Assembly: GCF_041821085.1 (NCBI RefSeq)
Contig: NZ_JBGUAZ010000003.1
Span: 1 to 64,000, forward strand
Reading direction: 5' to 3'
Origin: Natrinema sp. HArc-T2
GTDB lineage: Archaea > Halobacteriota > Halobacteria > Halobacteriales > Natrialbaceae
DNA length: 64,000 nucleotides
Made by a program: the position numbers and the translations under genes. Below are positions 25,721 to 34,604 of the stretch, piece after piece. The stretch's first letter is position 1, and every line of letters starts with the position of its first letter. The notes under the pieces were generated by a model that saw only the letters and a list, made by a program, of their open reading frames with translations, was not told the origin of the DNA and did no database searches.

Positions 25721-28165
25721 TCACTCTTCAAGCGTGACCGTCGTTCCGTTGAGCACGTCGTCCTCAGAAACGGTCACTGTCCGATTCCCGATCGAATACT
25801 CGCCGGCATACGGCACCGTCACCGTTGCACGGCCATCGTTCCCAACGGTCGCTGTCTGCTCGTAGGTGATTGATTTGCCCGAAACAGCCACCTCCGTCGC
25901 GACAGTTACGTTTGCCCCCGACTCCTCGGGCACTTTGAGCATCGCCCCAGGCACCACTGCGAACGCCGCGACTTCGTCATCAATGTAGATCGCCTGATAG
26001 TGGGTGAGGCCACCGGCCCCGTTGTCACCGGCGCCGCGGTCCTCGAGCAGTTTCGCCTGTGCACTGTCGGCCGGTACGTCGGCGTCGACCTCCTCGACGA
26101 CGACATATCCGACGCGCCCCTCGAACTGGTCGTACCAGCCGTCGGGATCCCTATCAGATTGGAAGTTTCCGTAAGTATTCTGAGCATATCTGTAGCTTTC
26201 CGATTCACCGCTCACCAGATGATTGTACAACCGGTTGTCACCCCACGCGCTCAACACGTAGTTCCCCGGGTAGGTTCGGTTGGTCGCTTCAGCGTGCTCA
26301 TCGATCGCACTCGCTGCTGCGACCTGCGCCTCGCTGTGCGTTACGTCCGCTGTCAGGCCGGGCACGTAGATGAGACTCAATCCGAACACGAGCAGGCCGA
26401 CACCGACCAGATAGCCGATCGCGCGCCCATCCGGCAGCGTAACCGACGGCTCGAGCCGTCGACCGCCGTCGGCGGCGACCGCCCCACGGTCTCGCGTGCC
26501 ACTCCCCACAGTGGGGGCCGACTCACGGAACGGCACCGGGGTTCGCGCCAAGTCGACGACAGAGAGTAGGTGGACGAGTCCAAGCCCGGTGAGAACGGCC
26601 AGCGGAATCGCCAACTGCCCGGCGAACCGCACCTGGACCCCTGCCAGAACGAGCAGGTATCCGGCGTAGGTACCAATGAGCAACCACCCGGGCTCGTACC
26701 GGCGGGCGACCAGCCACGTGACCCAGCCCAGCACAGCGAGTGCGACGTAAAACCCCATCCCGAGCTGATAGAGCGGGCCGAAGATCACGACGTACTCCGT
26801 CGCAAAGAGCGATCCTGTTTCGGTTGGTCCCGCTCGAGCGAACAAATCATTGACTCGAGTCGTCATCTCGGCCCAGTCCTCGGGCCTGAGCCGACGAAAC
26901 GCATAGAGGCCGCCGACCGCAACGAGACCCTCAAGCGCGAACAGCCCCCCGAGATGGCTCTCGAGCCGCCGCCACACCTCGCCGAGCACGACAACAGCGA
27001 CCGCGCCGCCGAGGATTAGCAACGGCGTCGCCGCGACGAACGTGGCATGCCAGCCCCACCGAGAGTGCACCCCGAGCGACAGCGCGCTCCCGACGGCCAG
27101 CCCAGCGAGCAGCGGCAGGTTCGCGAGCACTGGCGACACGCCGGCTCGAGCGTCCAGCGCGACCCGTAGCCCGATGTACGCTGCCAGTGGAAGCAGCAAC
27201 AGCGGTGAGCCACCCCAGGCGTGCGTCCCAGCCGCGATCGAGGCGCCGAAGACCGCAGCGATCAGCCATGTCGTGGGCGAGCGGAGATGATCGACAGTCC
27301 TCTCATGTCGATCAACATCGCCCTCGAGTCGCCGCTGGAGGTCGACGGCAAGCCACGCGAGCGTCACCAGTGTCACGCCGAGCCAGAGATACTGATGGGC
27401 GTTGTGATCGATGAACCCCAGCCCAGTGTAGACCGCGTGGATCGGCGTCACGGCGAAGACGAGCACGGACGCTACCCCGACGCGAACATCGCGCGTGAGC
27501 AGGACGGCAAGCTTGTAGATCACCACCCCGAGCACGACGGAGGCGACGACAGGCAGCCACGCCGCAACCGTCTCGGCTACCGCCTGGCTACCACCAAGCA
27601 GCTCGGCAATAAACCAGTTTGTCGCATGGGTGAACGGTCGCCGGGCGGCAACACCAGCCGGTGGATCCACCAGCACGTCGTAGTCCGTTGGCCCCGACGA
27701 CTTTGCTACGAGTTGTTCCATCCAGTAGCGGAAGTAGTACGGATCGTTCCCCGGCGACACGACGTAGCCCTGCTGGAACACCGACCGGTAGGCCGTCATC
27801 CGGGCCGCAGCCACGACCAGCAGAGCCCCAAACAGTGCCGTCCATTCCCGGGGATCGACGGCGTCCCGGAGCCGCTCGAAATCGACTTCGAACCCACCGC
27901 CGTCCGGCGCCGTCGCCGCCTCGAGGTCCTTGTCCGTCACCACCGCTTCGACGACCGCCGGCTCCGCGACGCGATACGCACCGTCGGTCTTCGTGACGAT
28001 ACCACGTGAGACAAGTTCGCCAAAGGTCCCCGAGTCCAGGGCCACATCGTCGAACGTCCACGGCTCATCGTCGGCGTCGGCCTCCAGGACTGCCTCGAGC
28101 GCGCGCTCGCCGTCGGGGCGGTCATCCAAGAACGTCTGTATCGTCTCGCGGGCGTCGACCGTCAT
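25721..28165 (-). CDS. AglB/STT3-type oligosaccharyltransferase homologue with winged-helix-like N-terminus
   Basis: An 814-residue membrane protein. Residues 1-85 form a small soluble domain (WTFDDVALDSGTFGELVSRG, then IVTKTDGAYRVAEP) that looks like a winged helix. Membrane segments begin near residue 108. SPGNDPYYFRYWMEQL holds the acidic site of the first outer loop in STT3 proteins, and GFIDHNAHQYLWLGV matches the second acidic motif. The WWDYG position reads LSAWGDNRLYN, a divergent form. The C-terminus is a beta-rich outer domain. AglB transfers lipid-linked glycans to Asn in N-x-S/T sites of surface proteins. Canonical AglB lacks the N-terminal domain, so this is a paralogue, perhaps with another acceptor. 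It carries a TATA-like TTTAAGATAA at 28228-28240. Confidence 0.85.
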   Translation of the reverse strand: MTVDARETIQTFLDDRPDGERALEAVLEADADDEPWTFDDVALDSGTFGELVSRGIVTKTDGAYRVAEPAVVEAVVTDKDLEAATAPDGGGFEVDFERLRDAVDPREWTALFGALLVVAAARMTAYRSVFQQGYVVSPGNDPYYFRYWMEQLVAKSSGPTDYDVLVDPPAGVAARRPFTHATNWFIAELLGGSQAVAETVAAWLPVVASVVLGVVIYKLAVLLTRDVRVGVASVLVFAVTPIHAVYTGLGFIDHNAHQYLWLGVTLVTLAWLAVDLQRRLEGDVDRHERTVDHLRSPTTWLIAAVFGASIAAGTHAWGGSPLLLLPLAAYIGLRVALDARAGVSPVLANLPLLAGLAVGSALSLGVHSRWGWHATFVAATPLLILGGAVAVVVLGEVWRRLESHLGGLFALEGLVAVGGLYAFRRLRPEDWAEMTTRVNDLFARAGPTETGSLFATEYVVIFGPLYQLGMGFYVALAVLGWVTWLVARRYEPGWLLIGTYAGYLLVLAGVQVRFAGQLAIPLAVLTGLGLVHLLSVVDLARTPVPFRESAPTVGSGTRDRGAVAADGGRRLEPSVTLPDGRAIGYLVGVGLLVFGLSLIYVPGLTADVTHSEAQVAAASAIDEHAEATNRTYPGNYVLSAWGDNRLYNHLVSGESESYRYAQNTYGNFQSDRDPDGWYDQFEGRVGYVVVEEVDADVPADSAQAKLLEDRGAGDNGAGGLTHYQAIYIDDEVAAFAVVPGAMLKVPEESGANVTVATEVAVSGKSITYEQTATVGNDGRATVTVPYAGEYSIGNRTVTVSEDDVLNGTTVTLEE

Positions 28166-28364
28166 TCACAGAGTGTGTGACAGTCACCGCACATGGACCT
28201 TTCGTTCCGCATACTCGAGTGACGAAGAGAGTACTTATCTTAAATGTGTGTAGGTCGGACTACCTGTGAGAAGATTTAGACATAATGGATGACACTGAAA
28301 AAAACTTTCAATTATCTGTATCAGACAACGCTCTCTACAGAGGTATTAATCCTCGGTACTGGTG

Positions 28365-28580
28365 TCAGTCGCTTTTCCGAGGGTCATCAATAAGTTCGAA
28401 CAGCCGAGTACCATCATGAACACACTCGACGTAGCCAGCAGCTTCAAGAACCTCAAGGCGGTTGTAGACGGTATTTCTCGAATAACCGGTCCAATCTACT
28501 AATGCACCCTTCGTTACTCGACCACCTTTTAATTCGTCGAGGATCGCCTCGTCGGCGGGTCTGAGATCATCAGGATCCAT
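28365..28580 (-). CDS. Small winged-helix DNA-binding protein
   Basis: A 71-residue protein that is almost entirely a winged helix: DEAILDELKGGRVTKGALVD, then the recognition helix region YSRNTVYNRLEVLEAAGYVE and a C-terminal wing. Proteins of this size and kind are common regulators on haloarchaeal plasmids and proviruses. It is divergent from the operon beginning at 28784 and so is likely to control that operon, itself, or both. A TATA-like GGAATATATG (28611-28620, minus strand) about 30 nt upstream suggests a leaderless transcript. Confidence 0.8.
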   Translation of the reverse strand: MDPDDLRPADEAILDELKGGRVTKGALVDWTGYSRNTVYNRLEVLEAAGYVECVHDGTRLFELIDDPRKSD

Positions 28581-28610
28581 CGATTTGTTTTCTTATGTAG
28601 CCGCCATGTG

Positions 28611-28620
28611 CATATATTCC
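28611..28620 (-). promoter_or_regulatory. TATA-like box of the winged-helix gene
   Basis: GGAATATATG on the minus strand, 31-40 nt before the ATG at 28580. It shares the intergenic space with the divergent operon promoter, where a repressor could act on both. Confidence 0.5.
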
Positions 28621-28650
28621 ACTAGTACGCATTTAGACTTGTTGTTAAGA

Positions 28651-28662
28651 ATTGTATATAAG
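28651..28662 (+). promoter_or_regulatory. TATA-like box of the 28784 operon
   Basis: ATTGTATATAAG lies about 125 nt before the ATG at 28784, so the transcript would have a leader near 100 nt. ACTTGTTGTTAAG just before it may include the BRE. Confidence 0.4.
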
Positions 28663-28783
28663 CATGTGCAGATTGCACAAGAGCTAAGGTAGAACCTTTC
28701 CTATTAGATAGCAAGTACGGGATGCCTCAGTAGAATATGAGGCCGGTGTTTCAGGCACCGACCCCGTGCTGGAGCAACCAGCA

Positions 28784-29158
28784 ATGGCAACTACAACATC
28801 GACTGCAGTAGACGTTTCGGATGGACAGCAAGACGACATCGTCCTCGAGCAATCGGGAAGCTACTACGGCTACCTCGGAGAAGACGGAGAAGGCTTCCAC
28901 CACCACGTCGATGAGGCCACGAACACCGTCTACGTGACGCCAGATCGCGCGGAACGATTCCTGCCCGACAATGCAGGACTGTACTGGTTCCGCGTCCGTG
29001 GCGAACTAGACCACACAGAAAAACTCGAGCAAGAAGAGGACCGCGACAGATGGATCGCGTACGTTGACTCGATTAGAGGCTGGACAGACCGTCCGGTTCA
29101 CATTGACGTCACGGAGATCTTCGCCGCGATGCACGCAGCGCGAGGTGATCGGCGATGA
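28784..29158 (+). CDS. Unknown haloarchaeal protein, first gene of a four-gene operon
   Basis: A 124-residue acidic protein starting at the ATG at 28784 (MATTTSTAVDV). An in-frame GTG at 28766 would add six residues. The middle holds GSYYGYLGEDGEGFHHHVDE and NTVYVTPDRAERFLPDNAGL, followed by a highly charged part and WTDRPVHIDVTEIFAAMHAA. No membrane helix or known motif is visible, and I do not recognise the family. It overlaps the next gene by 4 nt, and all four genes are closely coupled, so they probably act together. Such short acidic proteins are typical of haloarchaeal mobile elements. Confidence 0.75.
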   Translation: MATTTSTAVDVSDGQQDDIVLEQSGSYYGYLGEDGEGFHHHVDEATNTVYVTPDRAERFLPDNAGLYWFRVRGELDHTEKLEQEEDRDRWIAYVDSIRGWTDRPVHIDVTEIFAAMHAARGDRR

Positions 29159-29268
29159 CTGACGAACGCCGAGTCACAATCACGCTCGAACTCGAGTATC
29201 CAATCACCCCCGGAGATCTCGAACGCGCCTACTGCGAACTTCTCGAGCGAGTGGAGGTGGACCAATGA
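29155..29268 (+). CDS. 37-residue unknown protein
   Basis: A very short frame, MTDERRVTITLELEYPITPG followed by a helix with DLERAYCELLERVEVD. The ATG overlaps the stop of the preceding gene (ATGA) and its own TGA overlaps the next ATG in the same way. The 4-nt overlap on both sides and the haloarchaeal codon pattern support it as a real gene. Function is unknown. It may be a small partner of its neighbours. Confidence 0.7.
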   Translation: MTDERRVTITLELEYPITPGDLERAYCELLERVEVDQ

Positions 29269-29507
29269 GAGACGGATTCTCTCTTCAGTGGACGCCCGTC
29301 CATGGCCCGATGCGAAAGGTCGTCTTCGAACCACAACTCGAGGGCGAATACGCGTGGGCGCGCATCGAGTTCGAACTCTGCGAGTCGCAGTGGCGAGAAG
29401 TCGGGATCGAGTACCTCGAGGAACTTTCGATCGTCAGTGACGACGGAAATGAAACCGCGCCATCCCACACTCAACCCCGCCTGAACGGAGGCGACACCGA
29501 TGAGTAG
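29265..29507 (+). CDS. 80-residue unknown protein
   Basis: An acidic protein beginning MRDGFSLQWTPVHGPMRKVV, with a likely beta-rich middle (YAWARIEFELCESQWREVGI) and a polar tail. No motif recognised. It is linked by a 4-nt overlap to the gene before and by an 8-nt overlap to the coiled-coil gene after it. Order and overlaps point to one polycistronic message. Confidence 0.7.
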   Translation: MRDGFSLQWTPVHGPMRKVVFEPQLEGEYAWARIEFELCESQWREVGIEYLEELSIVSDDGNETAPSHTQPRLNGGDTDE

Positions 29508-30417
29508 TCTCCCCAAATACGGTGAGGTCGACATTGACACCCTCGCAGAAATGATCGAGCACCTCCAAGAACAAAACAGACACCTCATCGAGCGCGTCGA
29601 CACGCTCGAGGCCGACCTCGAACAAACCAAAGACCAACTCGAGGGCCTCGAAACTGAGAAAGCAGACCTCCAGGAGACGAACGAACGCCTTCGCGACCGT
29701 CTCAATGACTGCGAACAGGAGACTACTCGGCTTGACGCGCTCACAGATGCCGCGCGCAAGCGATCGGGAGTGAACAAACAGCGGATCGAGGAACTCCAAG
29801 CCCGCGAACTCGAGAAAGGTGCGCACCTCCTCACAGAGACCGTCGATCATCACGAGATCGATATCGACGGCGATCACCTCGAGCGGATCACCAAAGACGA
29901 CAGCCACACCTACTATCGGCTCCCCGAGTCGGACGACCCACTCGACCACGGTGGGAACGTCGCACTTGCTCATGGTGACCTGCTTCCGATTCAGCAACTC
30001 TCCCGCATGGACGAGGAGATGCTTCGCTCGACGGCGAATGCGGTGCCAACACGGCTCGCTGCAAGGCTGTGGAAAGCACGTGCTGATTCGAACGTCGGTG
30101 ACAACCCCTGGGAATCCGGGTGCAAGGGAACCAAGGAGTACGTCAAAGCGAGCGACCTGAAACACTGGATCCGCCGACAGGAGCCCGGCACAAGCGAGAC
30201 GTATGCAAAGAAACTCGTCTCCCGGACGATCGACGCCGCACTTGATCTTTCGAATCATCGTGTTGCGGTTCGCAAACGGACTGAGCGAAAGAACGGTCTC
30301 GAGTACACCGAACGCCGGCTCGTACTCCCCACCGATGCAGAGATCCCCGGTGAGACACCGAACGCGAGCGAACCAGACCAGTCCCCGGAGACAGCTGGCG
30401 TCCACGGTTCACCGTAG
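29500..30417 (+). CDS. Coiled-coil protein with folded C-terminal part, unknown function
   Basis: A 305-residue protein. Residues about 12-95 form a long coiled coil with heptad-like leucines (LAEMIEHLQEQNRHLIERVD, LEADLEQTKDQLEGLE, NERLRDRLNDCEQ). After residue 110 comes a compact domain with TYYRLPESDDPL, and near residue 205 a possible DNA-binding stretch, TKEYVKASDLKHWIRRQEPG, followed by ETYAKKLVSRTIDAALDLS. This looks like the segment architecture of haloarchaeal plasmid proteins with a helix-turn-helix after a coiled coil, but I cannot name the family. It ends the four-gene operon. The coiled coil suggests oligomerisation or a filament role. Confidence 0.75.
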   Translation: MSSLPKYGEVDIDTLAEMIEHLQEQNRHLIERVDTLEADLEQTKDQLEGLETEKADLQETNERLRDRLNDCEQETTRLDALTDAARKRSGVNKQRIEELQARELEKGAHLLTETVDHHEIDIDGDHLERITKDDSHTYYRLPESDDPLDHGGNVALAHGDLLPIQQLSRMDEEMLRSTANAVPTRLAARLWKARADSNVGDNPWESGCKGTKEYVKASDLKHWIRRQEPGTSETYAKKLVSRTIDAALDLSNHRVAVRKRTERKNGLEYTERRLVLPTDAEIPGETPNASEPDQSPETAGVHGSP

Positions 30418-31318
30418 ACACCGAGAAAAACACAGCCTCGAGAGAGGCTACATCTCTCAGCACACAGCACCCACACATCACGCAGGCGGTTGGTTAGGAG
30501 GTTGGGTAGCTATAGGTGGGGCTCTCGAGCGGTCCTCGGCGGTCACTTCCGAATACGGTCTCGAGCATCCTACCGGAGACGACAGTTGTCCATAGACGTC
30601 TTGACTGTATCCTTCTATTTGTGGACGGAGTGACAACCGTACTTGCTTATCACGCAAGTATGAGGATGAACGGCACCGCTCGTCGCGGTCGCGAGCGTTG
30701 CAGCCGCGGCCACGCAGGCCGCCATGGAGGGATGAGGCGACGGCGGTACGAATTGGCAGGTCGCGGCGGCCACGCTTCCTCACTGGTGTCAGTCGCGACG
30801 CTGGCTCACGCTGGCGTGCGCTCGTCGATCAGCCACACTTGATCCGCAGTGATCGCGCCGTCGTCGTGGTCGGCGAAAAACGACGCCGTGGCGTCCGATG
30901 AGTGTACGGCGGCATCATGTTTTTGTTCCAAAAGAGTATCGTCCGACTCGCACTGTCACCACACTTGCACGCCCAGCATTCCATAAGCGTCACAGATCAC
31001 CGCGTCGTTTCCCTTGAGGCGACCCCGCCGCAATCTCCTCTCACAAAACATACACGTTCGTTCCTCAAGGGCTGCAAGCACAGGGTGGCTGCCTACAGCG
31101 CCGTCCGGTAATTGCATCTCGTTGGCACCATGTCATGATCTGCTATAGTCTTTTTTTTTTGATGACTTGATATTTATCTGTTATTTCTCTCTTGACACCA
31201 ATCACAATCACCTCAGACTGGTGCTTCTGTCTACCAATCATGTTACCAGTCAGCACGCCACATCGTTCGATCCCGGAATTTAACGGTTGGCTGGTGCGCC
31301 TTCGTCGTTCGGTTCTGC
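30418..31318. other. 900-bp region without a convincing gene
   Basis: All open frames here have poor codon use or low-complexity translations. An imperfect hairpin, ACTTGC TTATCAC GCAAGT, lies at about 30640-30660, and a T-run of about 12 at 31149-31160. It separates two operons and may hold decayed sequence, a small RNA or a replication or partition site. Nothing can be assigned firmly. Confidence 0.4.
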
Positions 31319-31332
31319 CAAAAAATATAAGT
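31319..31332 (+). promoter_or_regulatory. TATA-like box of the tubulin-like operon
   Basis: CCAAAAAATATAAGT lies about 45 nt before the ATG at 31371, which predicts transcription from about 31352 and a leader of some 18 nt. It is the only clear promoter for the three coupled genes that follow. Confidence 0.55.
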
Positions 31333-31370
31333 ATTACTGAAATAACGTTCCAGTGAAAACATAGAATCAA

Positions 31371-34300
31371 ATGAATTTACCAGGAAGAATATTTTCAGTC
31401 GGTGGTGCCGGAAAAGAGATCGCTCTTGAGTTGCTCGAGTCGGAATGGGTACTCCGGGAGATCCTCCAGCCACGACCGAATCCACAAACGGTACGAGTGA
31501 CGGTTCTCGATACGGCCGAAGAGGAAGAAAACAGCGACCGCGAGCGGATCGCAGAGATCCGCGAGCAGGTTGCAACCCTGAAATCGGAACTTCGAGAGAC
31601 GGGAACCGGTCGACCCGGTGATGTCACGATCGAGTATAAGATGATCACGCGAAACATCCAGCTCAACGATCAGAACGATCTGATCGGAGAGGCCGCTGTA
31701 CCCCGCATCACGGCCGGGAACGGCATGGATGAAGACGACTGGTGGGTCGACGAACAACACATCAACGAGAACCTCGATTTTGCGACCGGCGTCGTCCGGA
31801 AACGCGGACTGGGGAAGGCGATGTACTACAAAGCCTACGCCGAGGACGACGAGCTATCGACGTACATCGACCTCCCCGACAAAGGGAAAGTCGCCGTCCT
31901 CGCCGGTCTCGGTGGTGGGACCGGGTCCGGAATCGTGATCGACCTCGCGCGTCACTTACAGCAGAAACAGCGGACGGCGGAGATCACACTGTTTGGCATT
32001 CTCCCGAACCACACTGAGGGGATCCGCGAAAACGCGAACGCCTACGCCGCCCTCTCAGAACTCGAGTATCTCAACCTCATTAATGAACCCGCGTTCAAGG
32101 ATCGGATCCTGCTTCCGATCGACCCGACCGGGTTCGACGGGAAAGGGGGGAACAAAATACAGAACAGCCAACTCCTTCAGGAGTTTGACGAGGCGATCGT
32201 CTACCTGATGGCCGCCTACTACAACACCGTCGGGACTGAGGACCCGTTCGCGGACTCGCCGACGTACGCACCGTTTACCATCGGAATTCCGCAGATCCTC
32301 CGATACAACGTCGAGGCGATCAACGAGGGGCGGACCGCGCTCCGTGACATCCTCACCGCCAAGGAAGAAGCCGTCCAAGCCGAACGCGACATCTACGCAC
32401 AGATCGAGCGGTTCCTCGACGATCAGTACGGAGGCCCGAGCGGCGGTGGACTCCGAGATCTCGACCGTGCAGACCTGAACGGGCGACTCGACGACTTCCG
32501 ATCGCTTCTCGATTTCGAGCTGTTCAACGAACTCGAGTACGAGTCTGTCTCGATCTTCTCGGAGATCGTCTCCGACGCCGAGGCGGAAAGCGAGGATGTC
32601 TCGGAAAAGATCGACATCATCTCAGGCTCGCTTCGCGCGGTCGATACGGCCGGCCAGCAGGCCGGGCGGTTCGTCGACAACATCGACGAGACCCTCGCCG
32701 AAGTACTTGAGGCGGACCTGAAGGCCATCGTCCAGCGCCACCGGCTGCTCGTCCAGAAACAATCGATCGACGACAGCCGCGTCAGGGACGCCGTCGAGTA
32801 CCTGATCAACAGCGACGACGGCAGCGGCAACGCCGGCGTGAAGCTCAATCGGCTCGAGACGCAGCTCAGCGACATCGACGACCAGCGTCGCCGCCTCGAG
32901 GACGAACTCGAAGAGACCGTCGACGAACTGGAGACGCTCCAGCAACAGCAGGCCGACGAGGTCGACCGGAAGGTCCGCGACTGGGAACGCGATGTCAAGC
33001 CGGTACTCGACCAGTACCAGCAGATCGATATCGACGCCATCGAGAGCGAGCTCGCCGCGCTCACGCGGGAACTCGAGCAATTCCGCTCGGAGATCGTCAA
33101 CGCCAGAAACGAGGACGATGTCGATCAGCTCACCAGTCAGGCGATCAGCCAGCAGCTCGACGACCTCGAGACCGTGCTCGACCGCGTCGGAATCGACTTC
33201 CACGAGCAACGCACAGACATCCAAACGTCGTTGACCGCACTGAAGGAAACGCGGAAGGCGTTCCTGACGCTGAACACCGAAGAGGGAACGCTCGAGAAAC
33301 TCACGCCGTGGTCGGGCAAGACTGAGCAGGCAAAAGAGGAAGCGAACCGGAACTACCGGGTCCAAAAGAACAAACTCGACGATCGCGGCGTCTTCAGCGT
33401 CGGTCCGGCGGGCGGGTCGTTCTCCGCCGACGTCGAGTACGACCCCGAGTCGGTCATCACGGAGCTTCGCGATCGCGAACGCGACCTTGAGGGCGACATT
33501 GTCGAGGAACTGAGTCATCGACTCGACGAGTTCGAGTCGGATCTCCGCCGCGAGTTCGAGTCGGAACTCGACCATGGCGGGGAGATCGAACGCCTCCGCG
33601 CGATCGCCCAGTCGGCGTTCGAGGCCGAGATCGAGGGGACTGACGAACTGCAGGACCGGAAGGCCGAACTCGAGGCGGAACTCGAGGACCTGGAAGCGCA
33701 GTACGAGACCTACGAGCGGACGGTCGACCTGTTCGAGGAACTCAACCAGCGGCGCGAGGCGTACGCGAACCGGATCGCCGAGTTCAACCGCCAGCGGAGC
33801 GAGTACGACGACTCCGACTCGTCGACTCGAACGGTCGCGACCGAGCGCGACGAGTCGGTCTACGTCAAGAACATCAAGCCCAACGATGTCTTCCGGGCGA
33901 CCGGCGATACGGCGATCGGCAACAGCGACCTGTTCGCCAGCCGGGAGGAGAACCAGCGCGTCCACAGCGCGCTCGATGACCTCATCGAGAACGTGTTCAA
34001 CGAGCAGTACTCCGGGATCAAAAAGCGAAGCTTCAGCAAGGGCCGACAGCGGTACAACGACATCAAAGTCCGCGTCGGCGTGTTGAGTCAGGCGGTTCAT
34101 CAGATCGAACCGAACGCGCTGGACTTTGAGAACCGGTTCAACAGCGCGTTCGATCTCGGTGCGAGCGGGAACCGGGTTGAGAACCCGTACACGAGCTGGC
34201 AACACGATATCGGCGACAGCTGGGACATCGGGGTCAGCGCGTTCATCGACGGGATCTTCCTGGACAACCTGCGGAAAATGGTCCAGGCCGACGGCTACCG

Positions 34301-34604
34301 CTCGGGCTACGAAAAACGGCGGTCCGAGCTGGACGACGACATCCTCATTCACCACAACCACGGCCTCGAGGACGGCTTCTACGTCCGTCGCAGTGAGATG
34401 CTCAACATGGAAAGCGACGAAGACGTCGGTTTCTACCTGCAGGACGAGCCCGATATCGTACAGGGGCTGTTGGACGAGTACGTCGAGCGCATCCCCGTCT
34501 TCGACGACGACGATGACGGCGACGACGGCGGGGACGACAGGGCGCCCGCCAACGAACGAGCGGGCGCGGGCGAGTCGTACGAATACAGCGGAGGTGTAAA
34601 ATGA
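31371..34604 (+). CDS. Large tubulin/FtsZ-fold protein (Tubulin_2-like)
   Basis: A 1077-residue protein. It begins with a glycine-rich nucleotide-fold start, RIFSVGGAGKEIALELLE, like the N-terminus of FtsZ. At residues 177-195 it reads VLAGLGGGTGSGIVIDLAR, the tubulin/FtsZ signature GGGTGSG that contacts GTP phosphates. Further fold parts are ITLFGILPNH and NANAYAALSELEYL. Residues about 480-620 and 760-820 are long coiled coils, and the end is very acidic (DDDDDGDDGGDD). This fits the poorly studied large tubulin-like family of prokaryotes, which I place from the signature alone. The stop overlaps the membrane GTPase start by 4 nt. It is likely cytosolic, may form GTP-dependent filaments, and may dock to the membrane through its partners. 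Confidence 0.85.
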   Translation: MNLPGRIFSVGGAGKEIALELLESEWVLREILQPRPNPQTVRVTVLDTAEEEENSDRERIAEIREQVATLKSELRETGTGRPGDVTIEYKMITRNIQLNDQNDLIGEAAVPRITAGNGMDEDDWWVDEQHINENLDFATGVVRKRGLGKAMYYKAYAEDDELSTYIDLPDKGKVAVLAGLGGGTGSGIVIDLARHLQQKQRTAEITLFGILPNHTEGIRENANAYAALSELEYLNLINEPAFKDRILLPIDPTGFDGKGGNKIQNSQLLQEFDEAIVYLMAAYYNTVGTEDPFADSPTYAPFTIGIPQILRYNVEAINEGRTALRDILTAKEEAVQAERDIYAQIERFLDDQYGGPSGGGLRDLDRADLNGRLDDFRSLLDFELFNELEYESVSIFSEIVSDAEAESEDVSEKIDIISGSLRAVDTAGQQAGRFVDNIDETLAEVLEADLKAIVQRHRLLVQKQSIDDSRVRDAVEYLINSDDGSGNAGVKLNRLETQLSDIDDQRRRLEDELEETVDELETLQQQQADEVDRKVRDWERDVKPVLDQYQQIDIDAIESELAALTRELEQFRSEIVNARNEDDVDQLTSQAISQQLDDLETVLDRVGIDFHEQRTDIQTSLTALKETRKAFLTLNTEEGTLEKLTPWSGKTEQAKEEANRNYRVQKNKLDDRGVFSVGPAGGSFSADVEYDPESVITELRDRERDLEGDIVEELSHRLDEFESDLRREFESELDHGGEIERLRAIAQSAFEAEIEGTDELQDRKAELEAELEDLEAQYETYERTVDLFEELNQRREAYANRIAEFNRQRSEYDDSDSSTRTVATERDESVYVKNIKPNDVFRATGDTAIGNSDLFASREENQRVHSALDDLIENVFNEQYSGIKKRSFSKGRQRYNDIKVRVGVLSQAVHQIEPNALDFENRFNSAFDLGASGNRVENPYTSWQHDIGDSWDIGVSAFIDGIFLDNLRKMVQADGYRSGYEKRRSELDDDILIHHNHGLEDGFYVRRSEMLNMESDEDVGFYLQDEPDIVQGLLDEYVERIPVFDDDDDGDDGGDDRAPANERAGAGESYEYSGGVK

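Noticed and set aside
31149-31160. T-run as a terminator of an upstream gene
   Set aside because: No gene ends nearby on the plus strand, the closest stop being over 700 bp away, and no stem precedes it.
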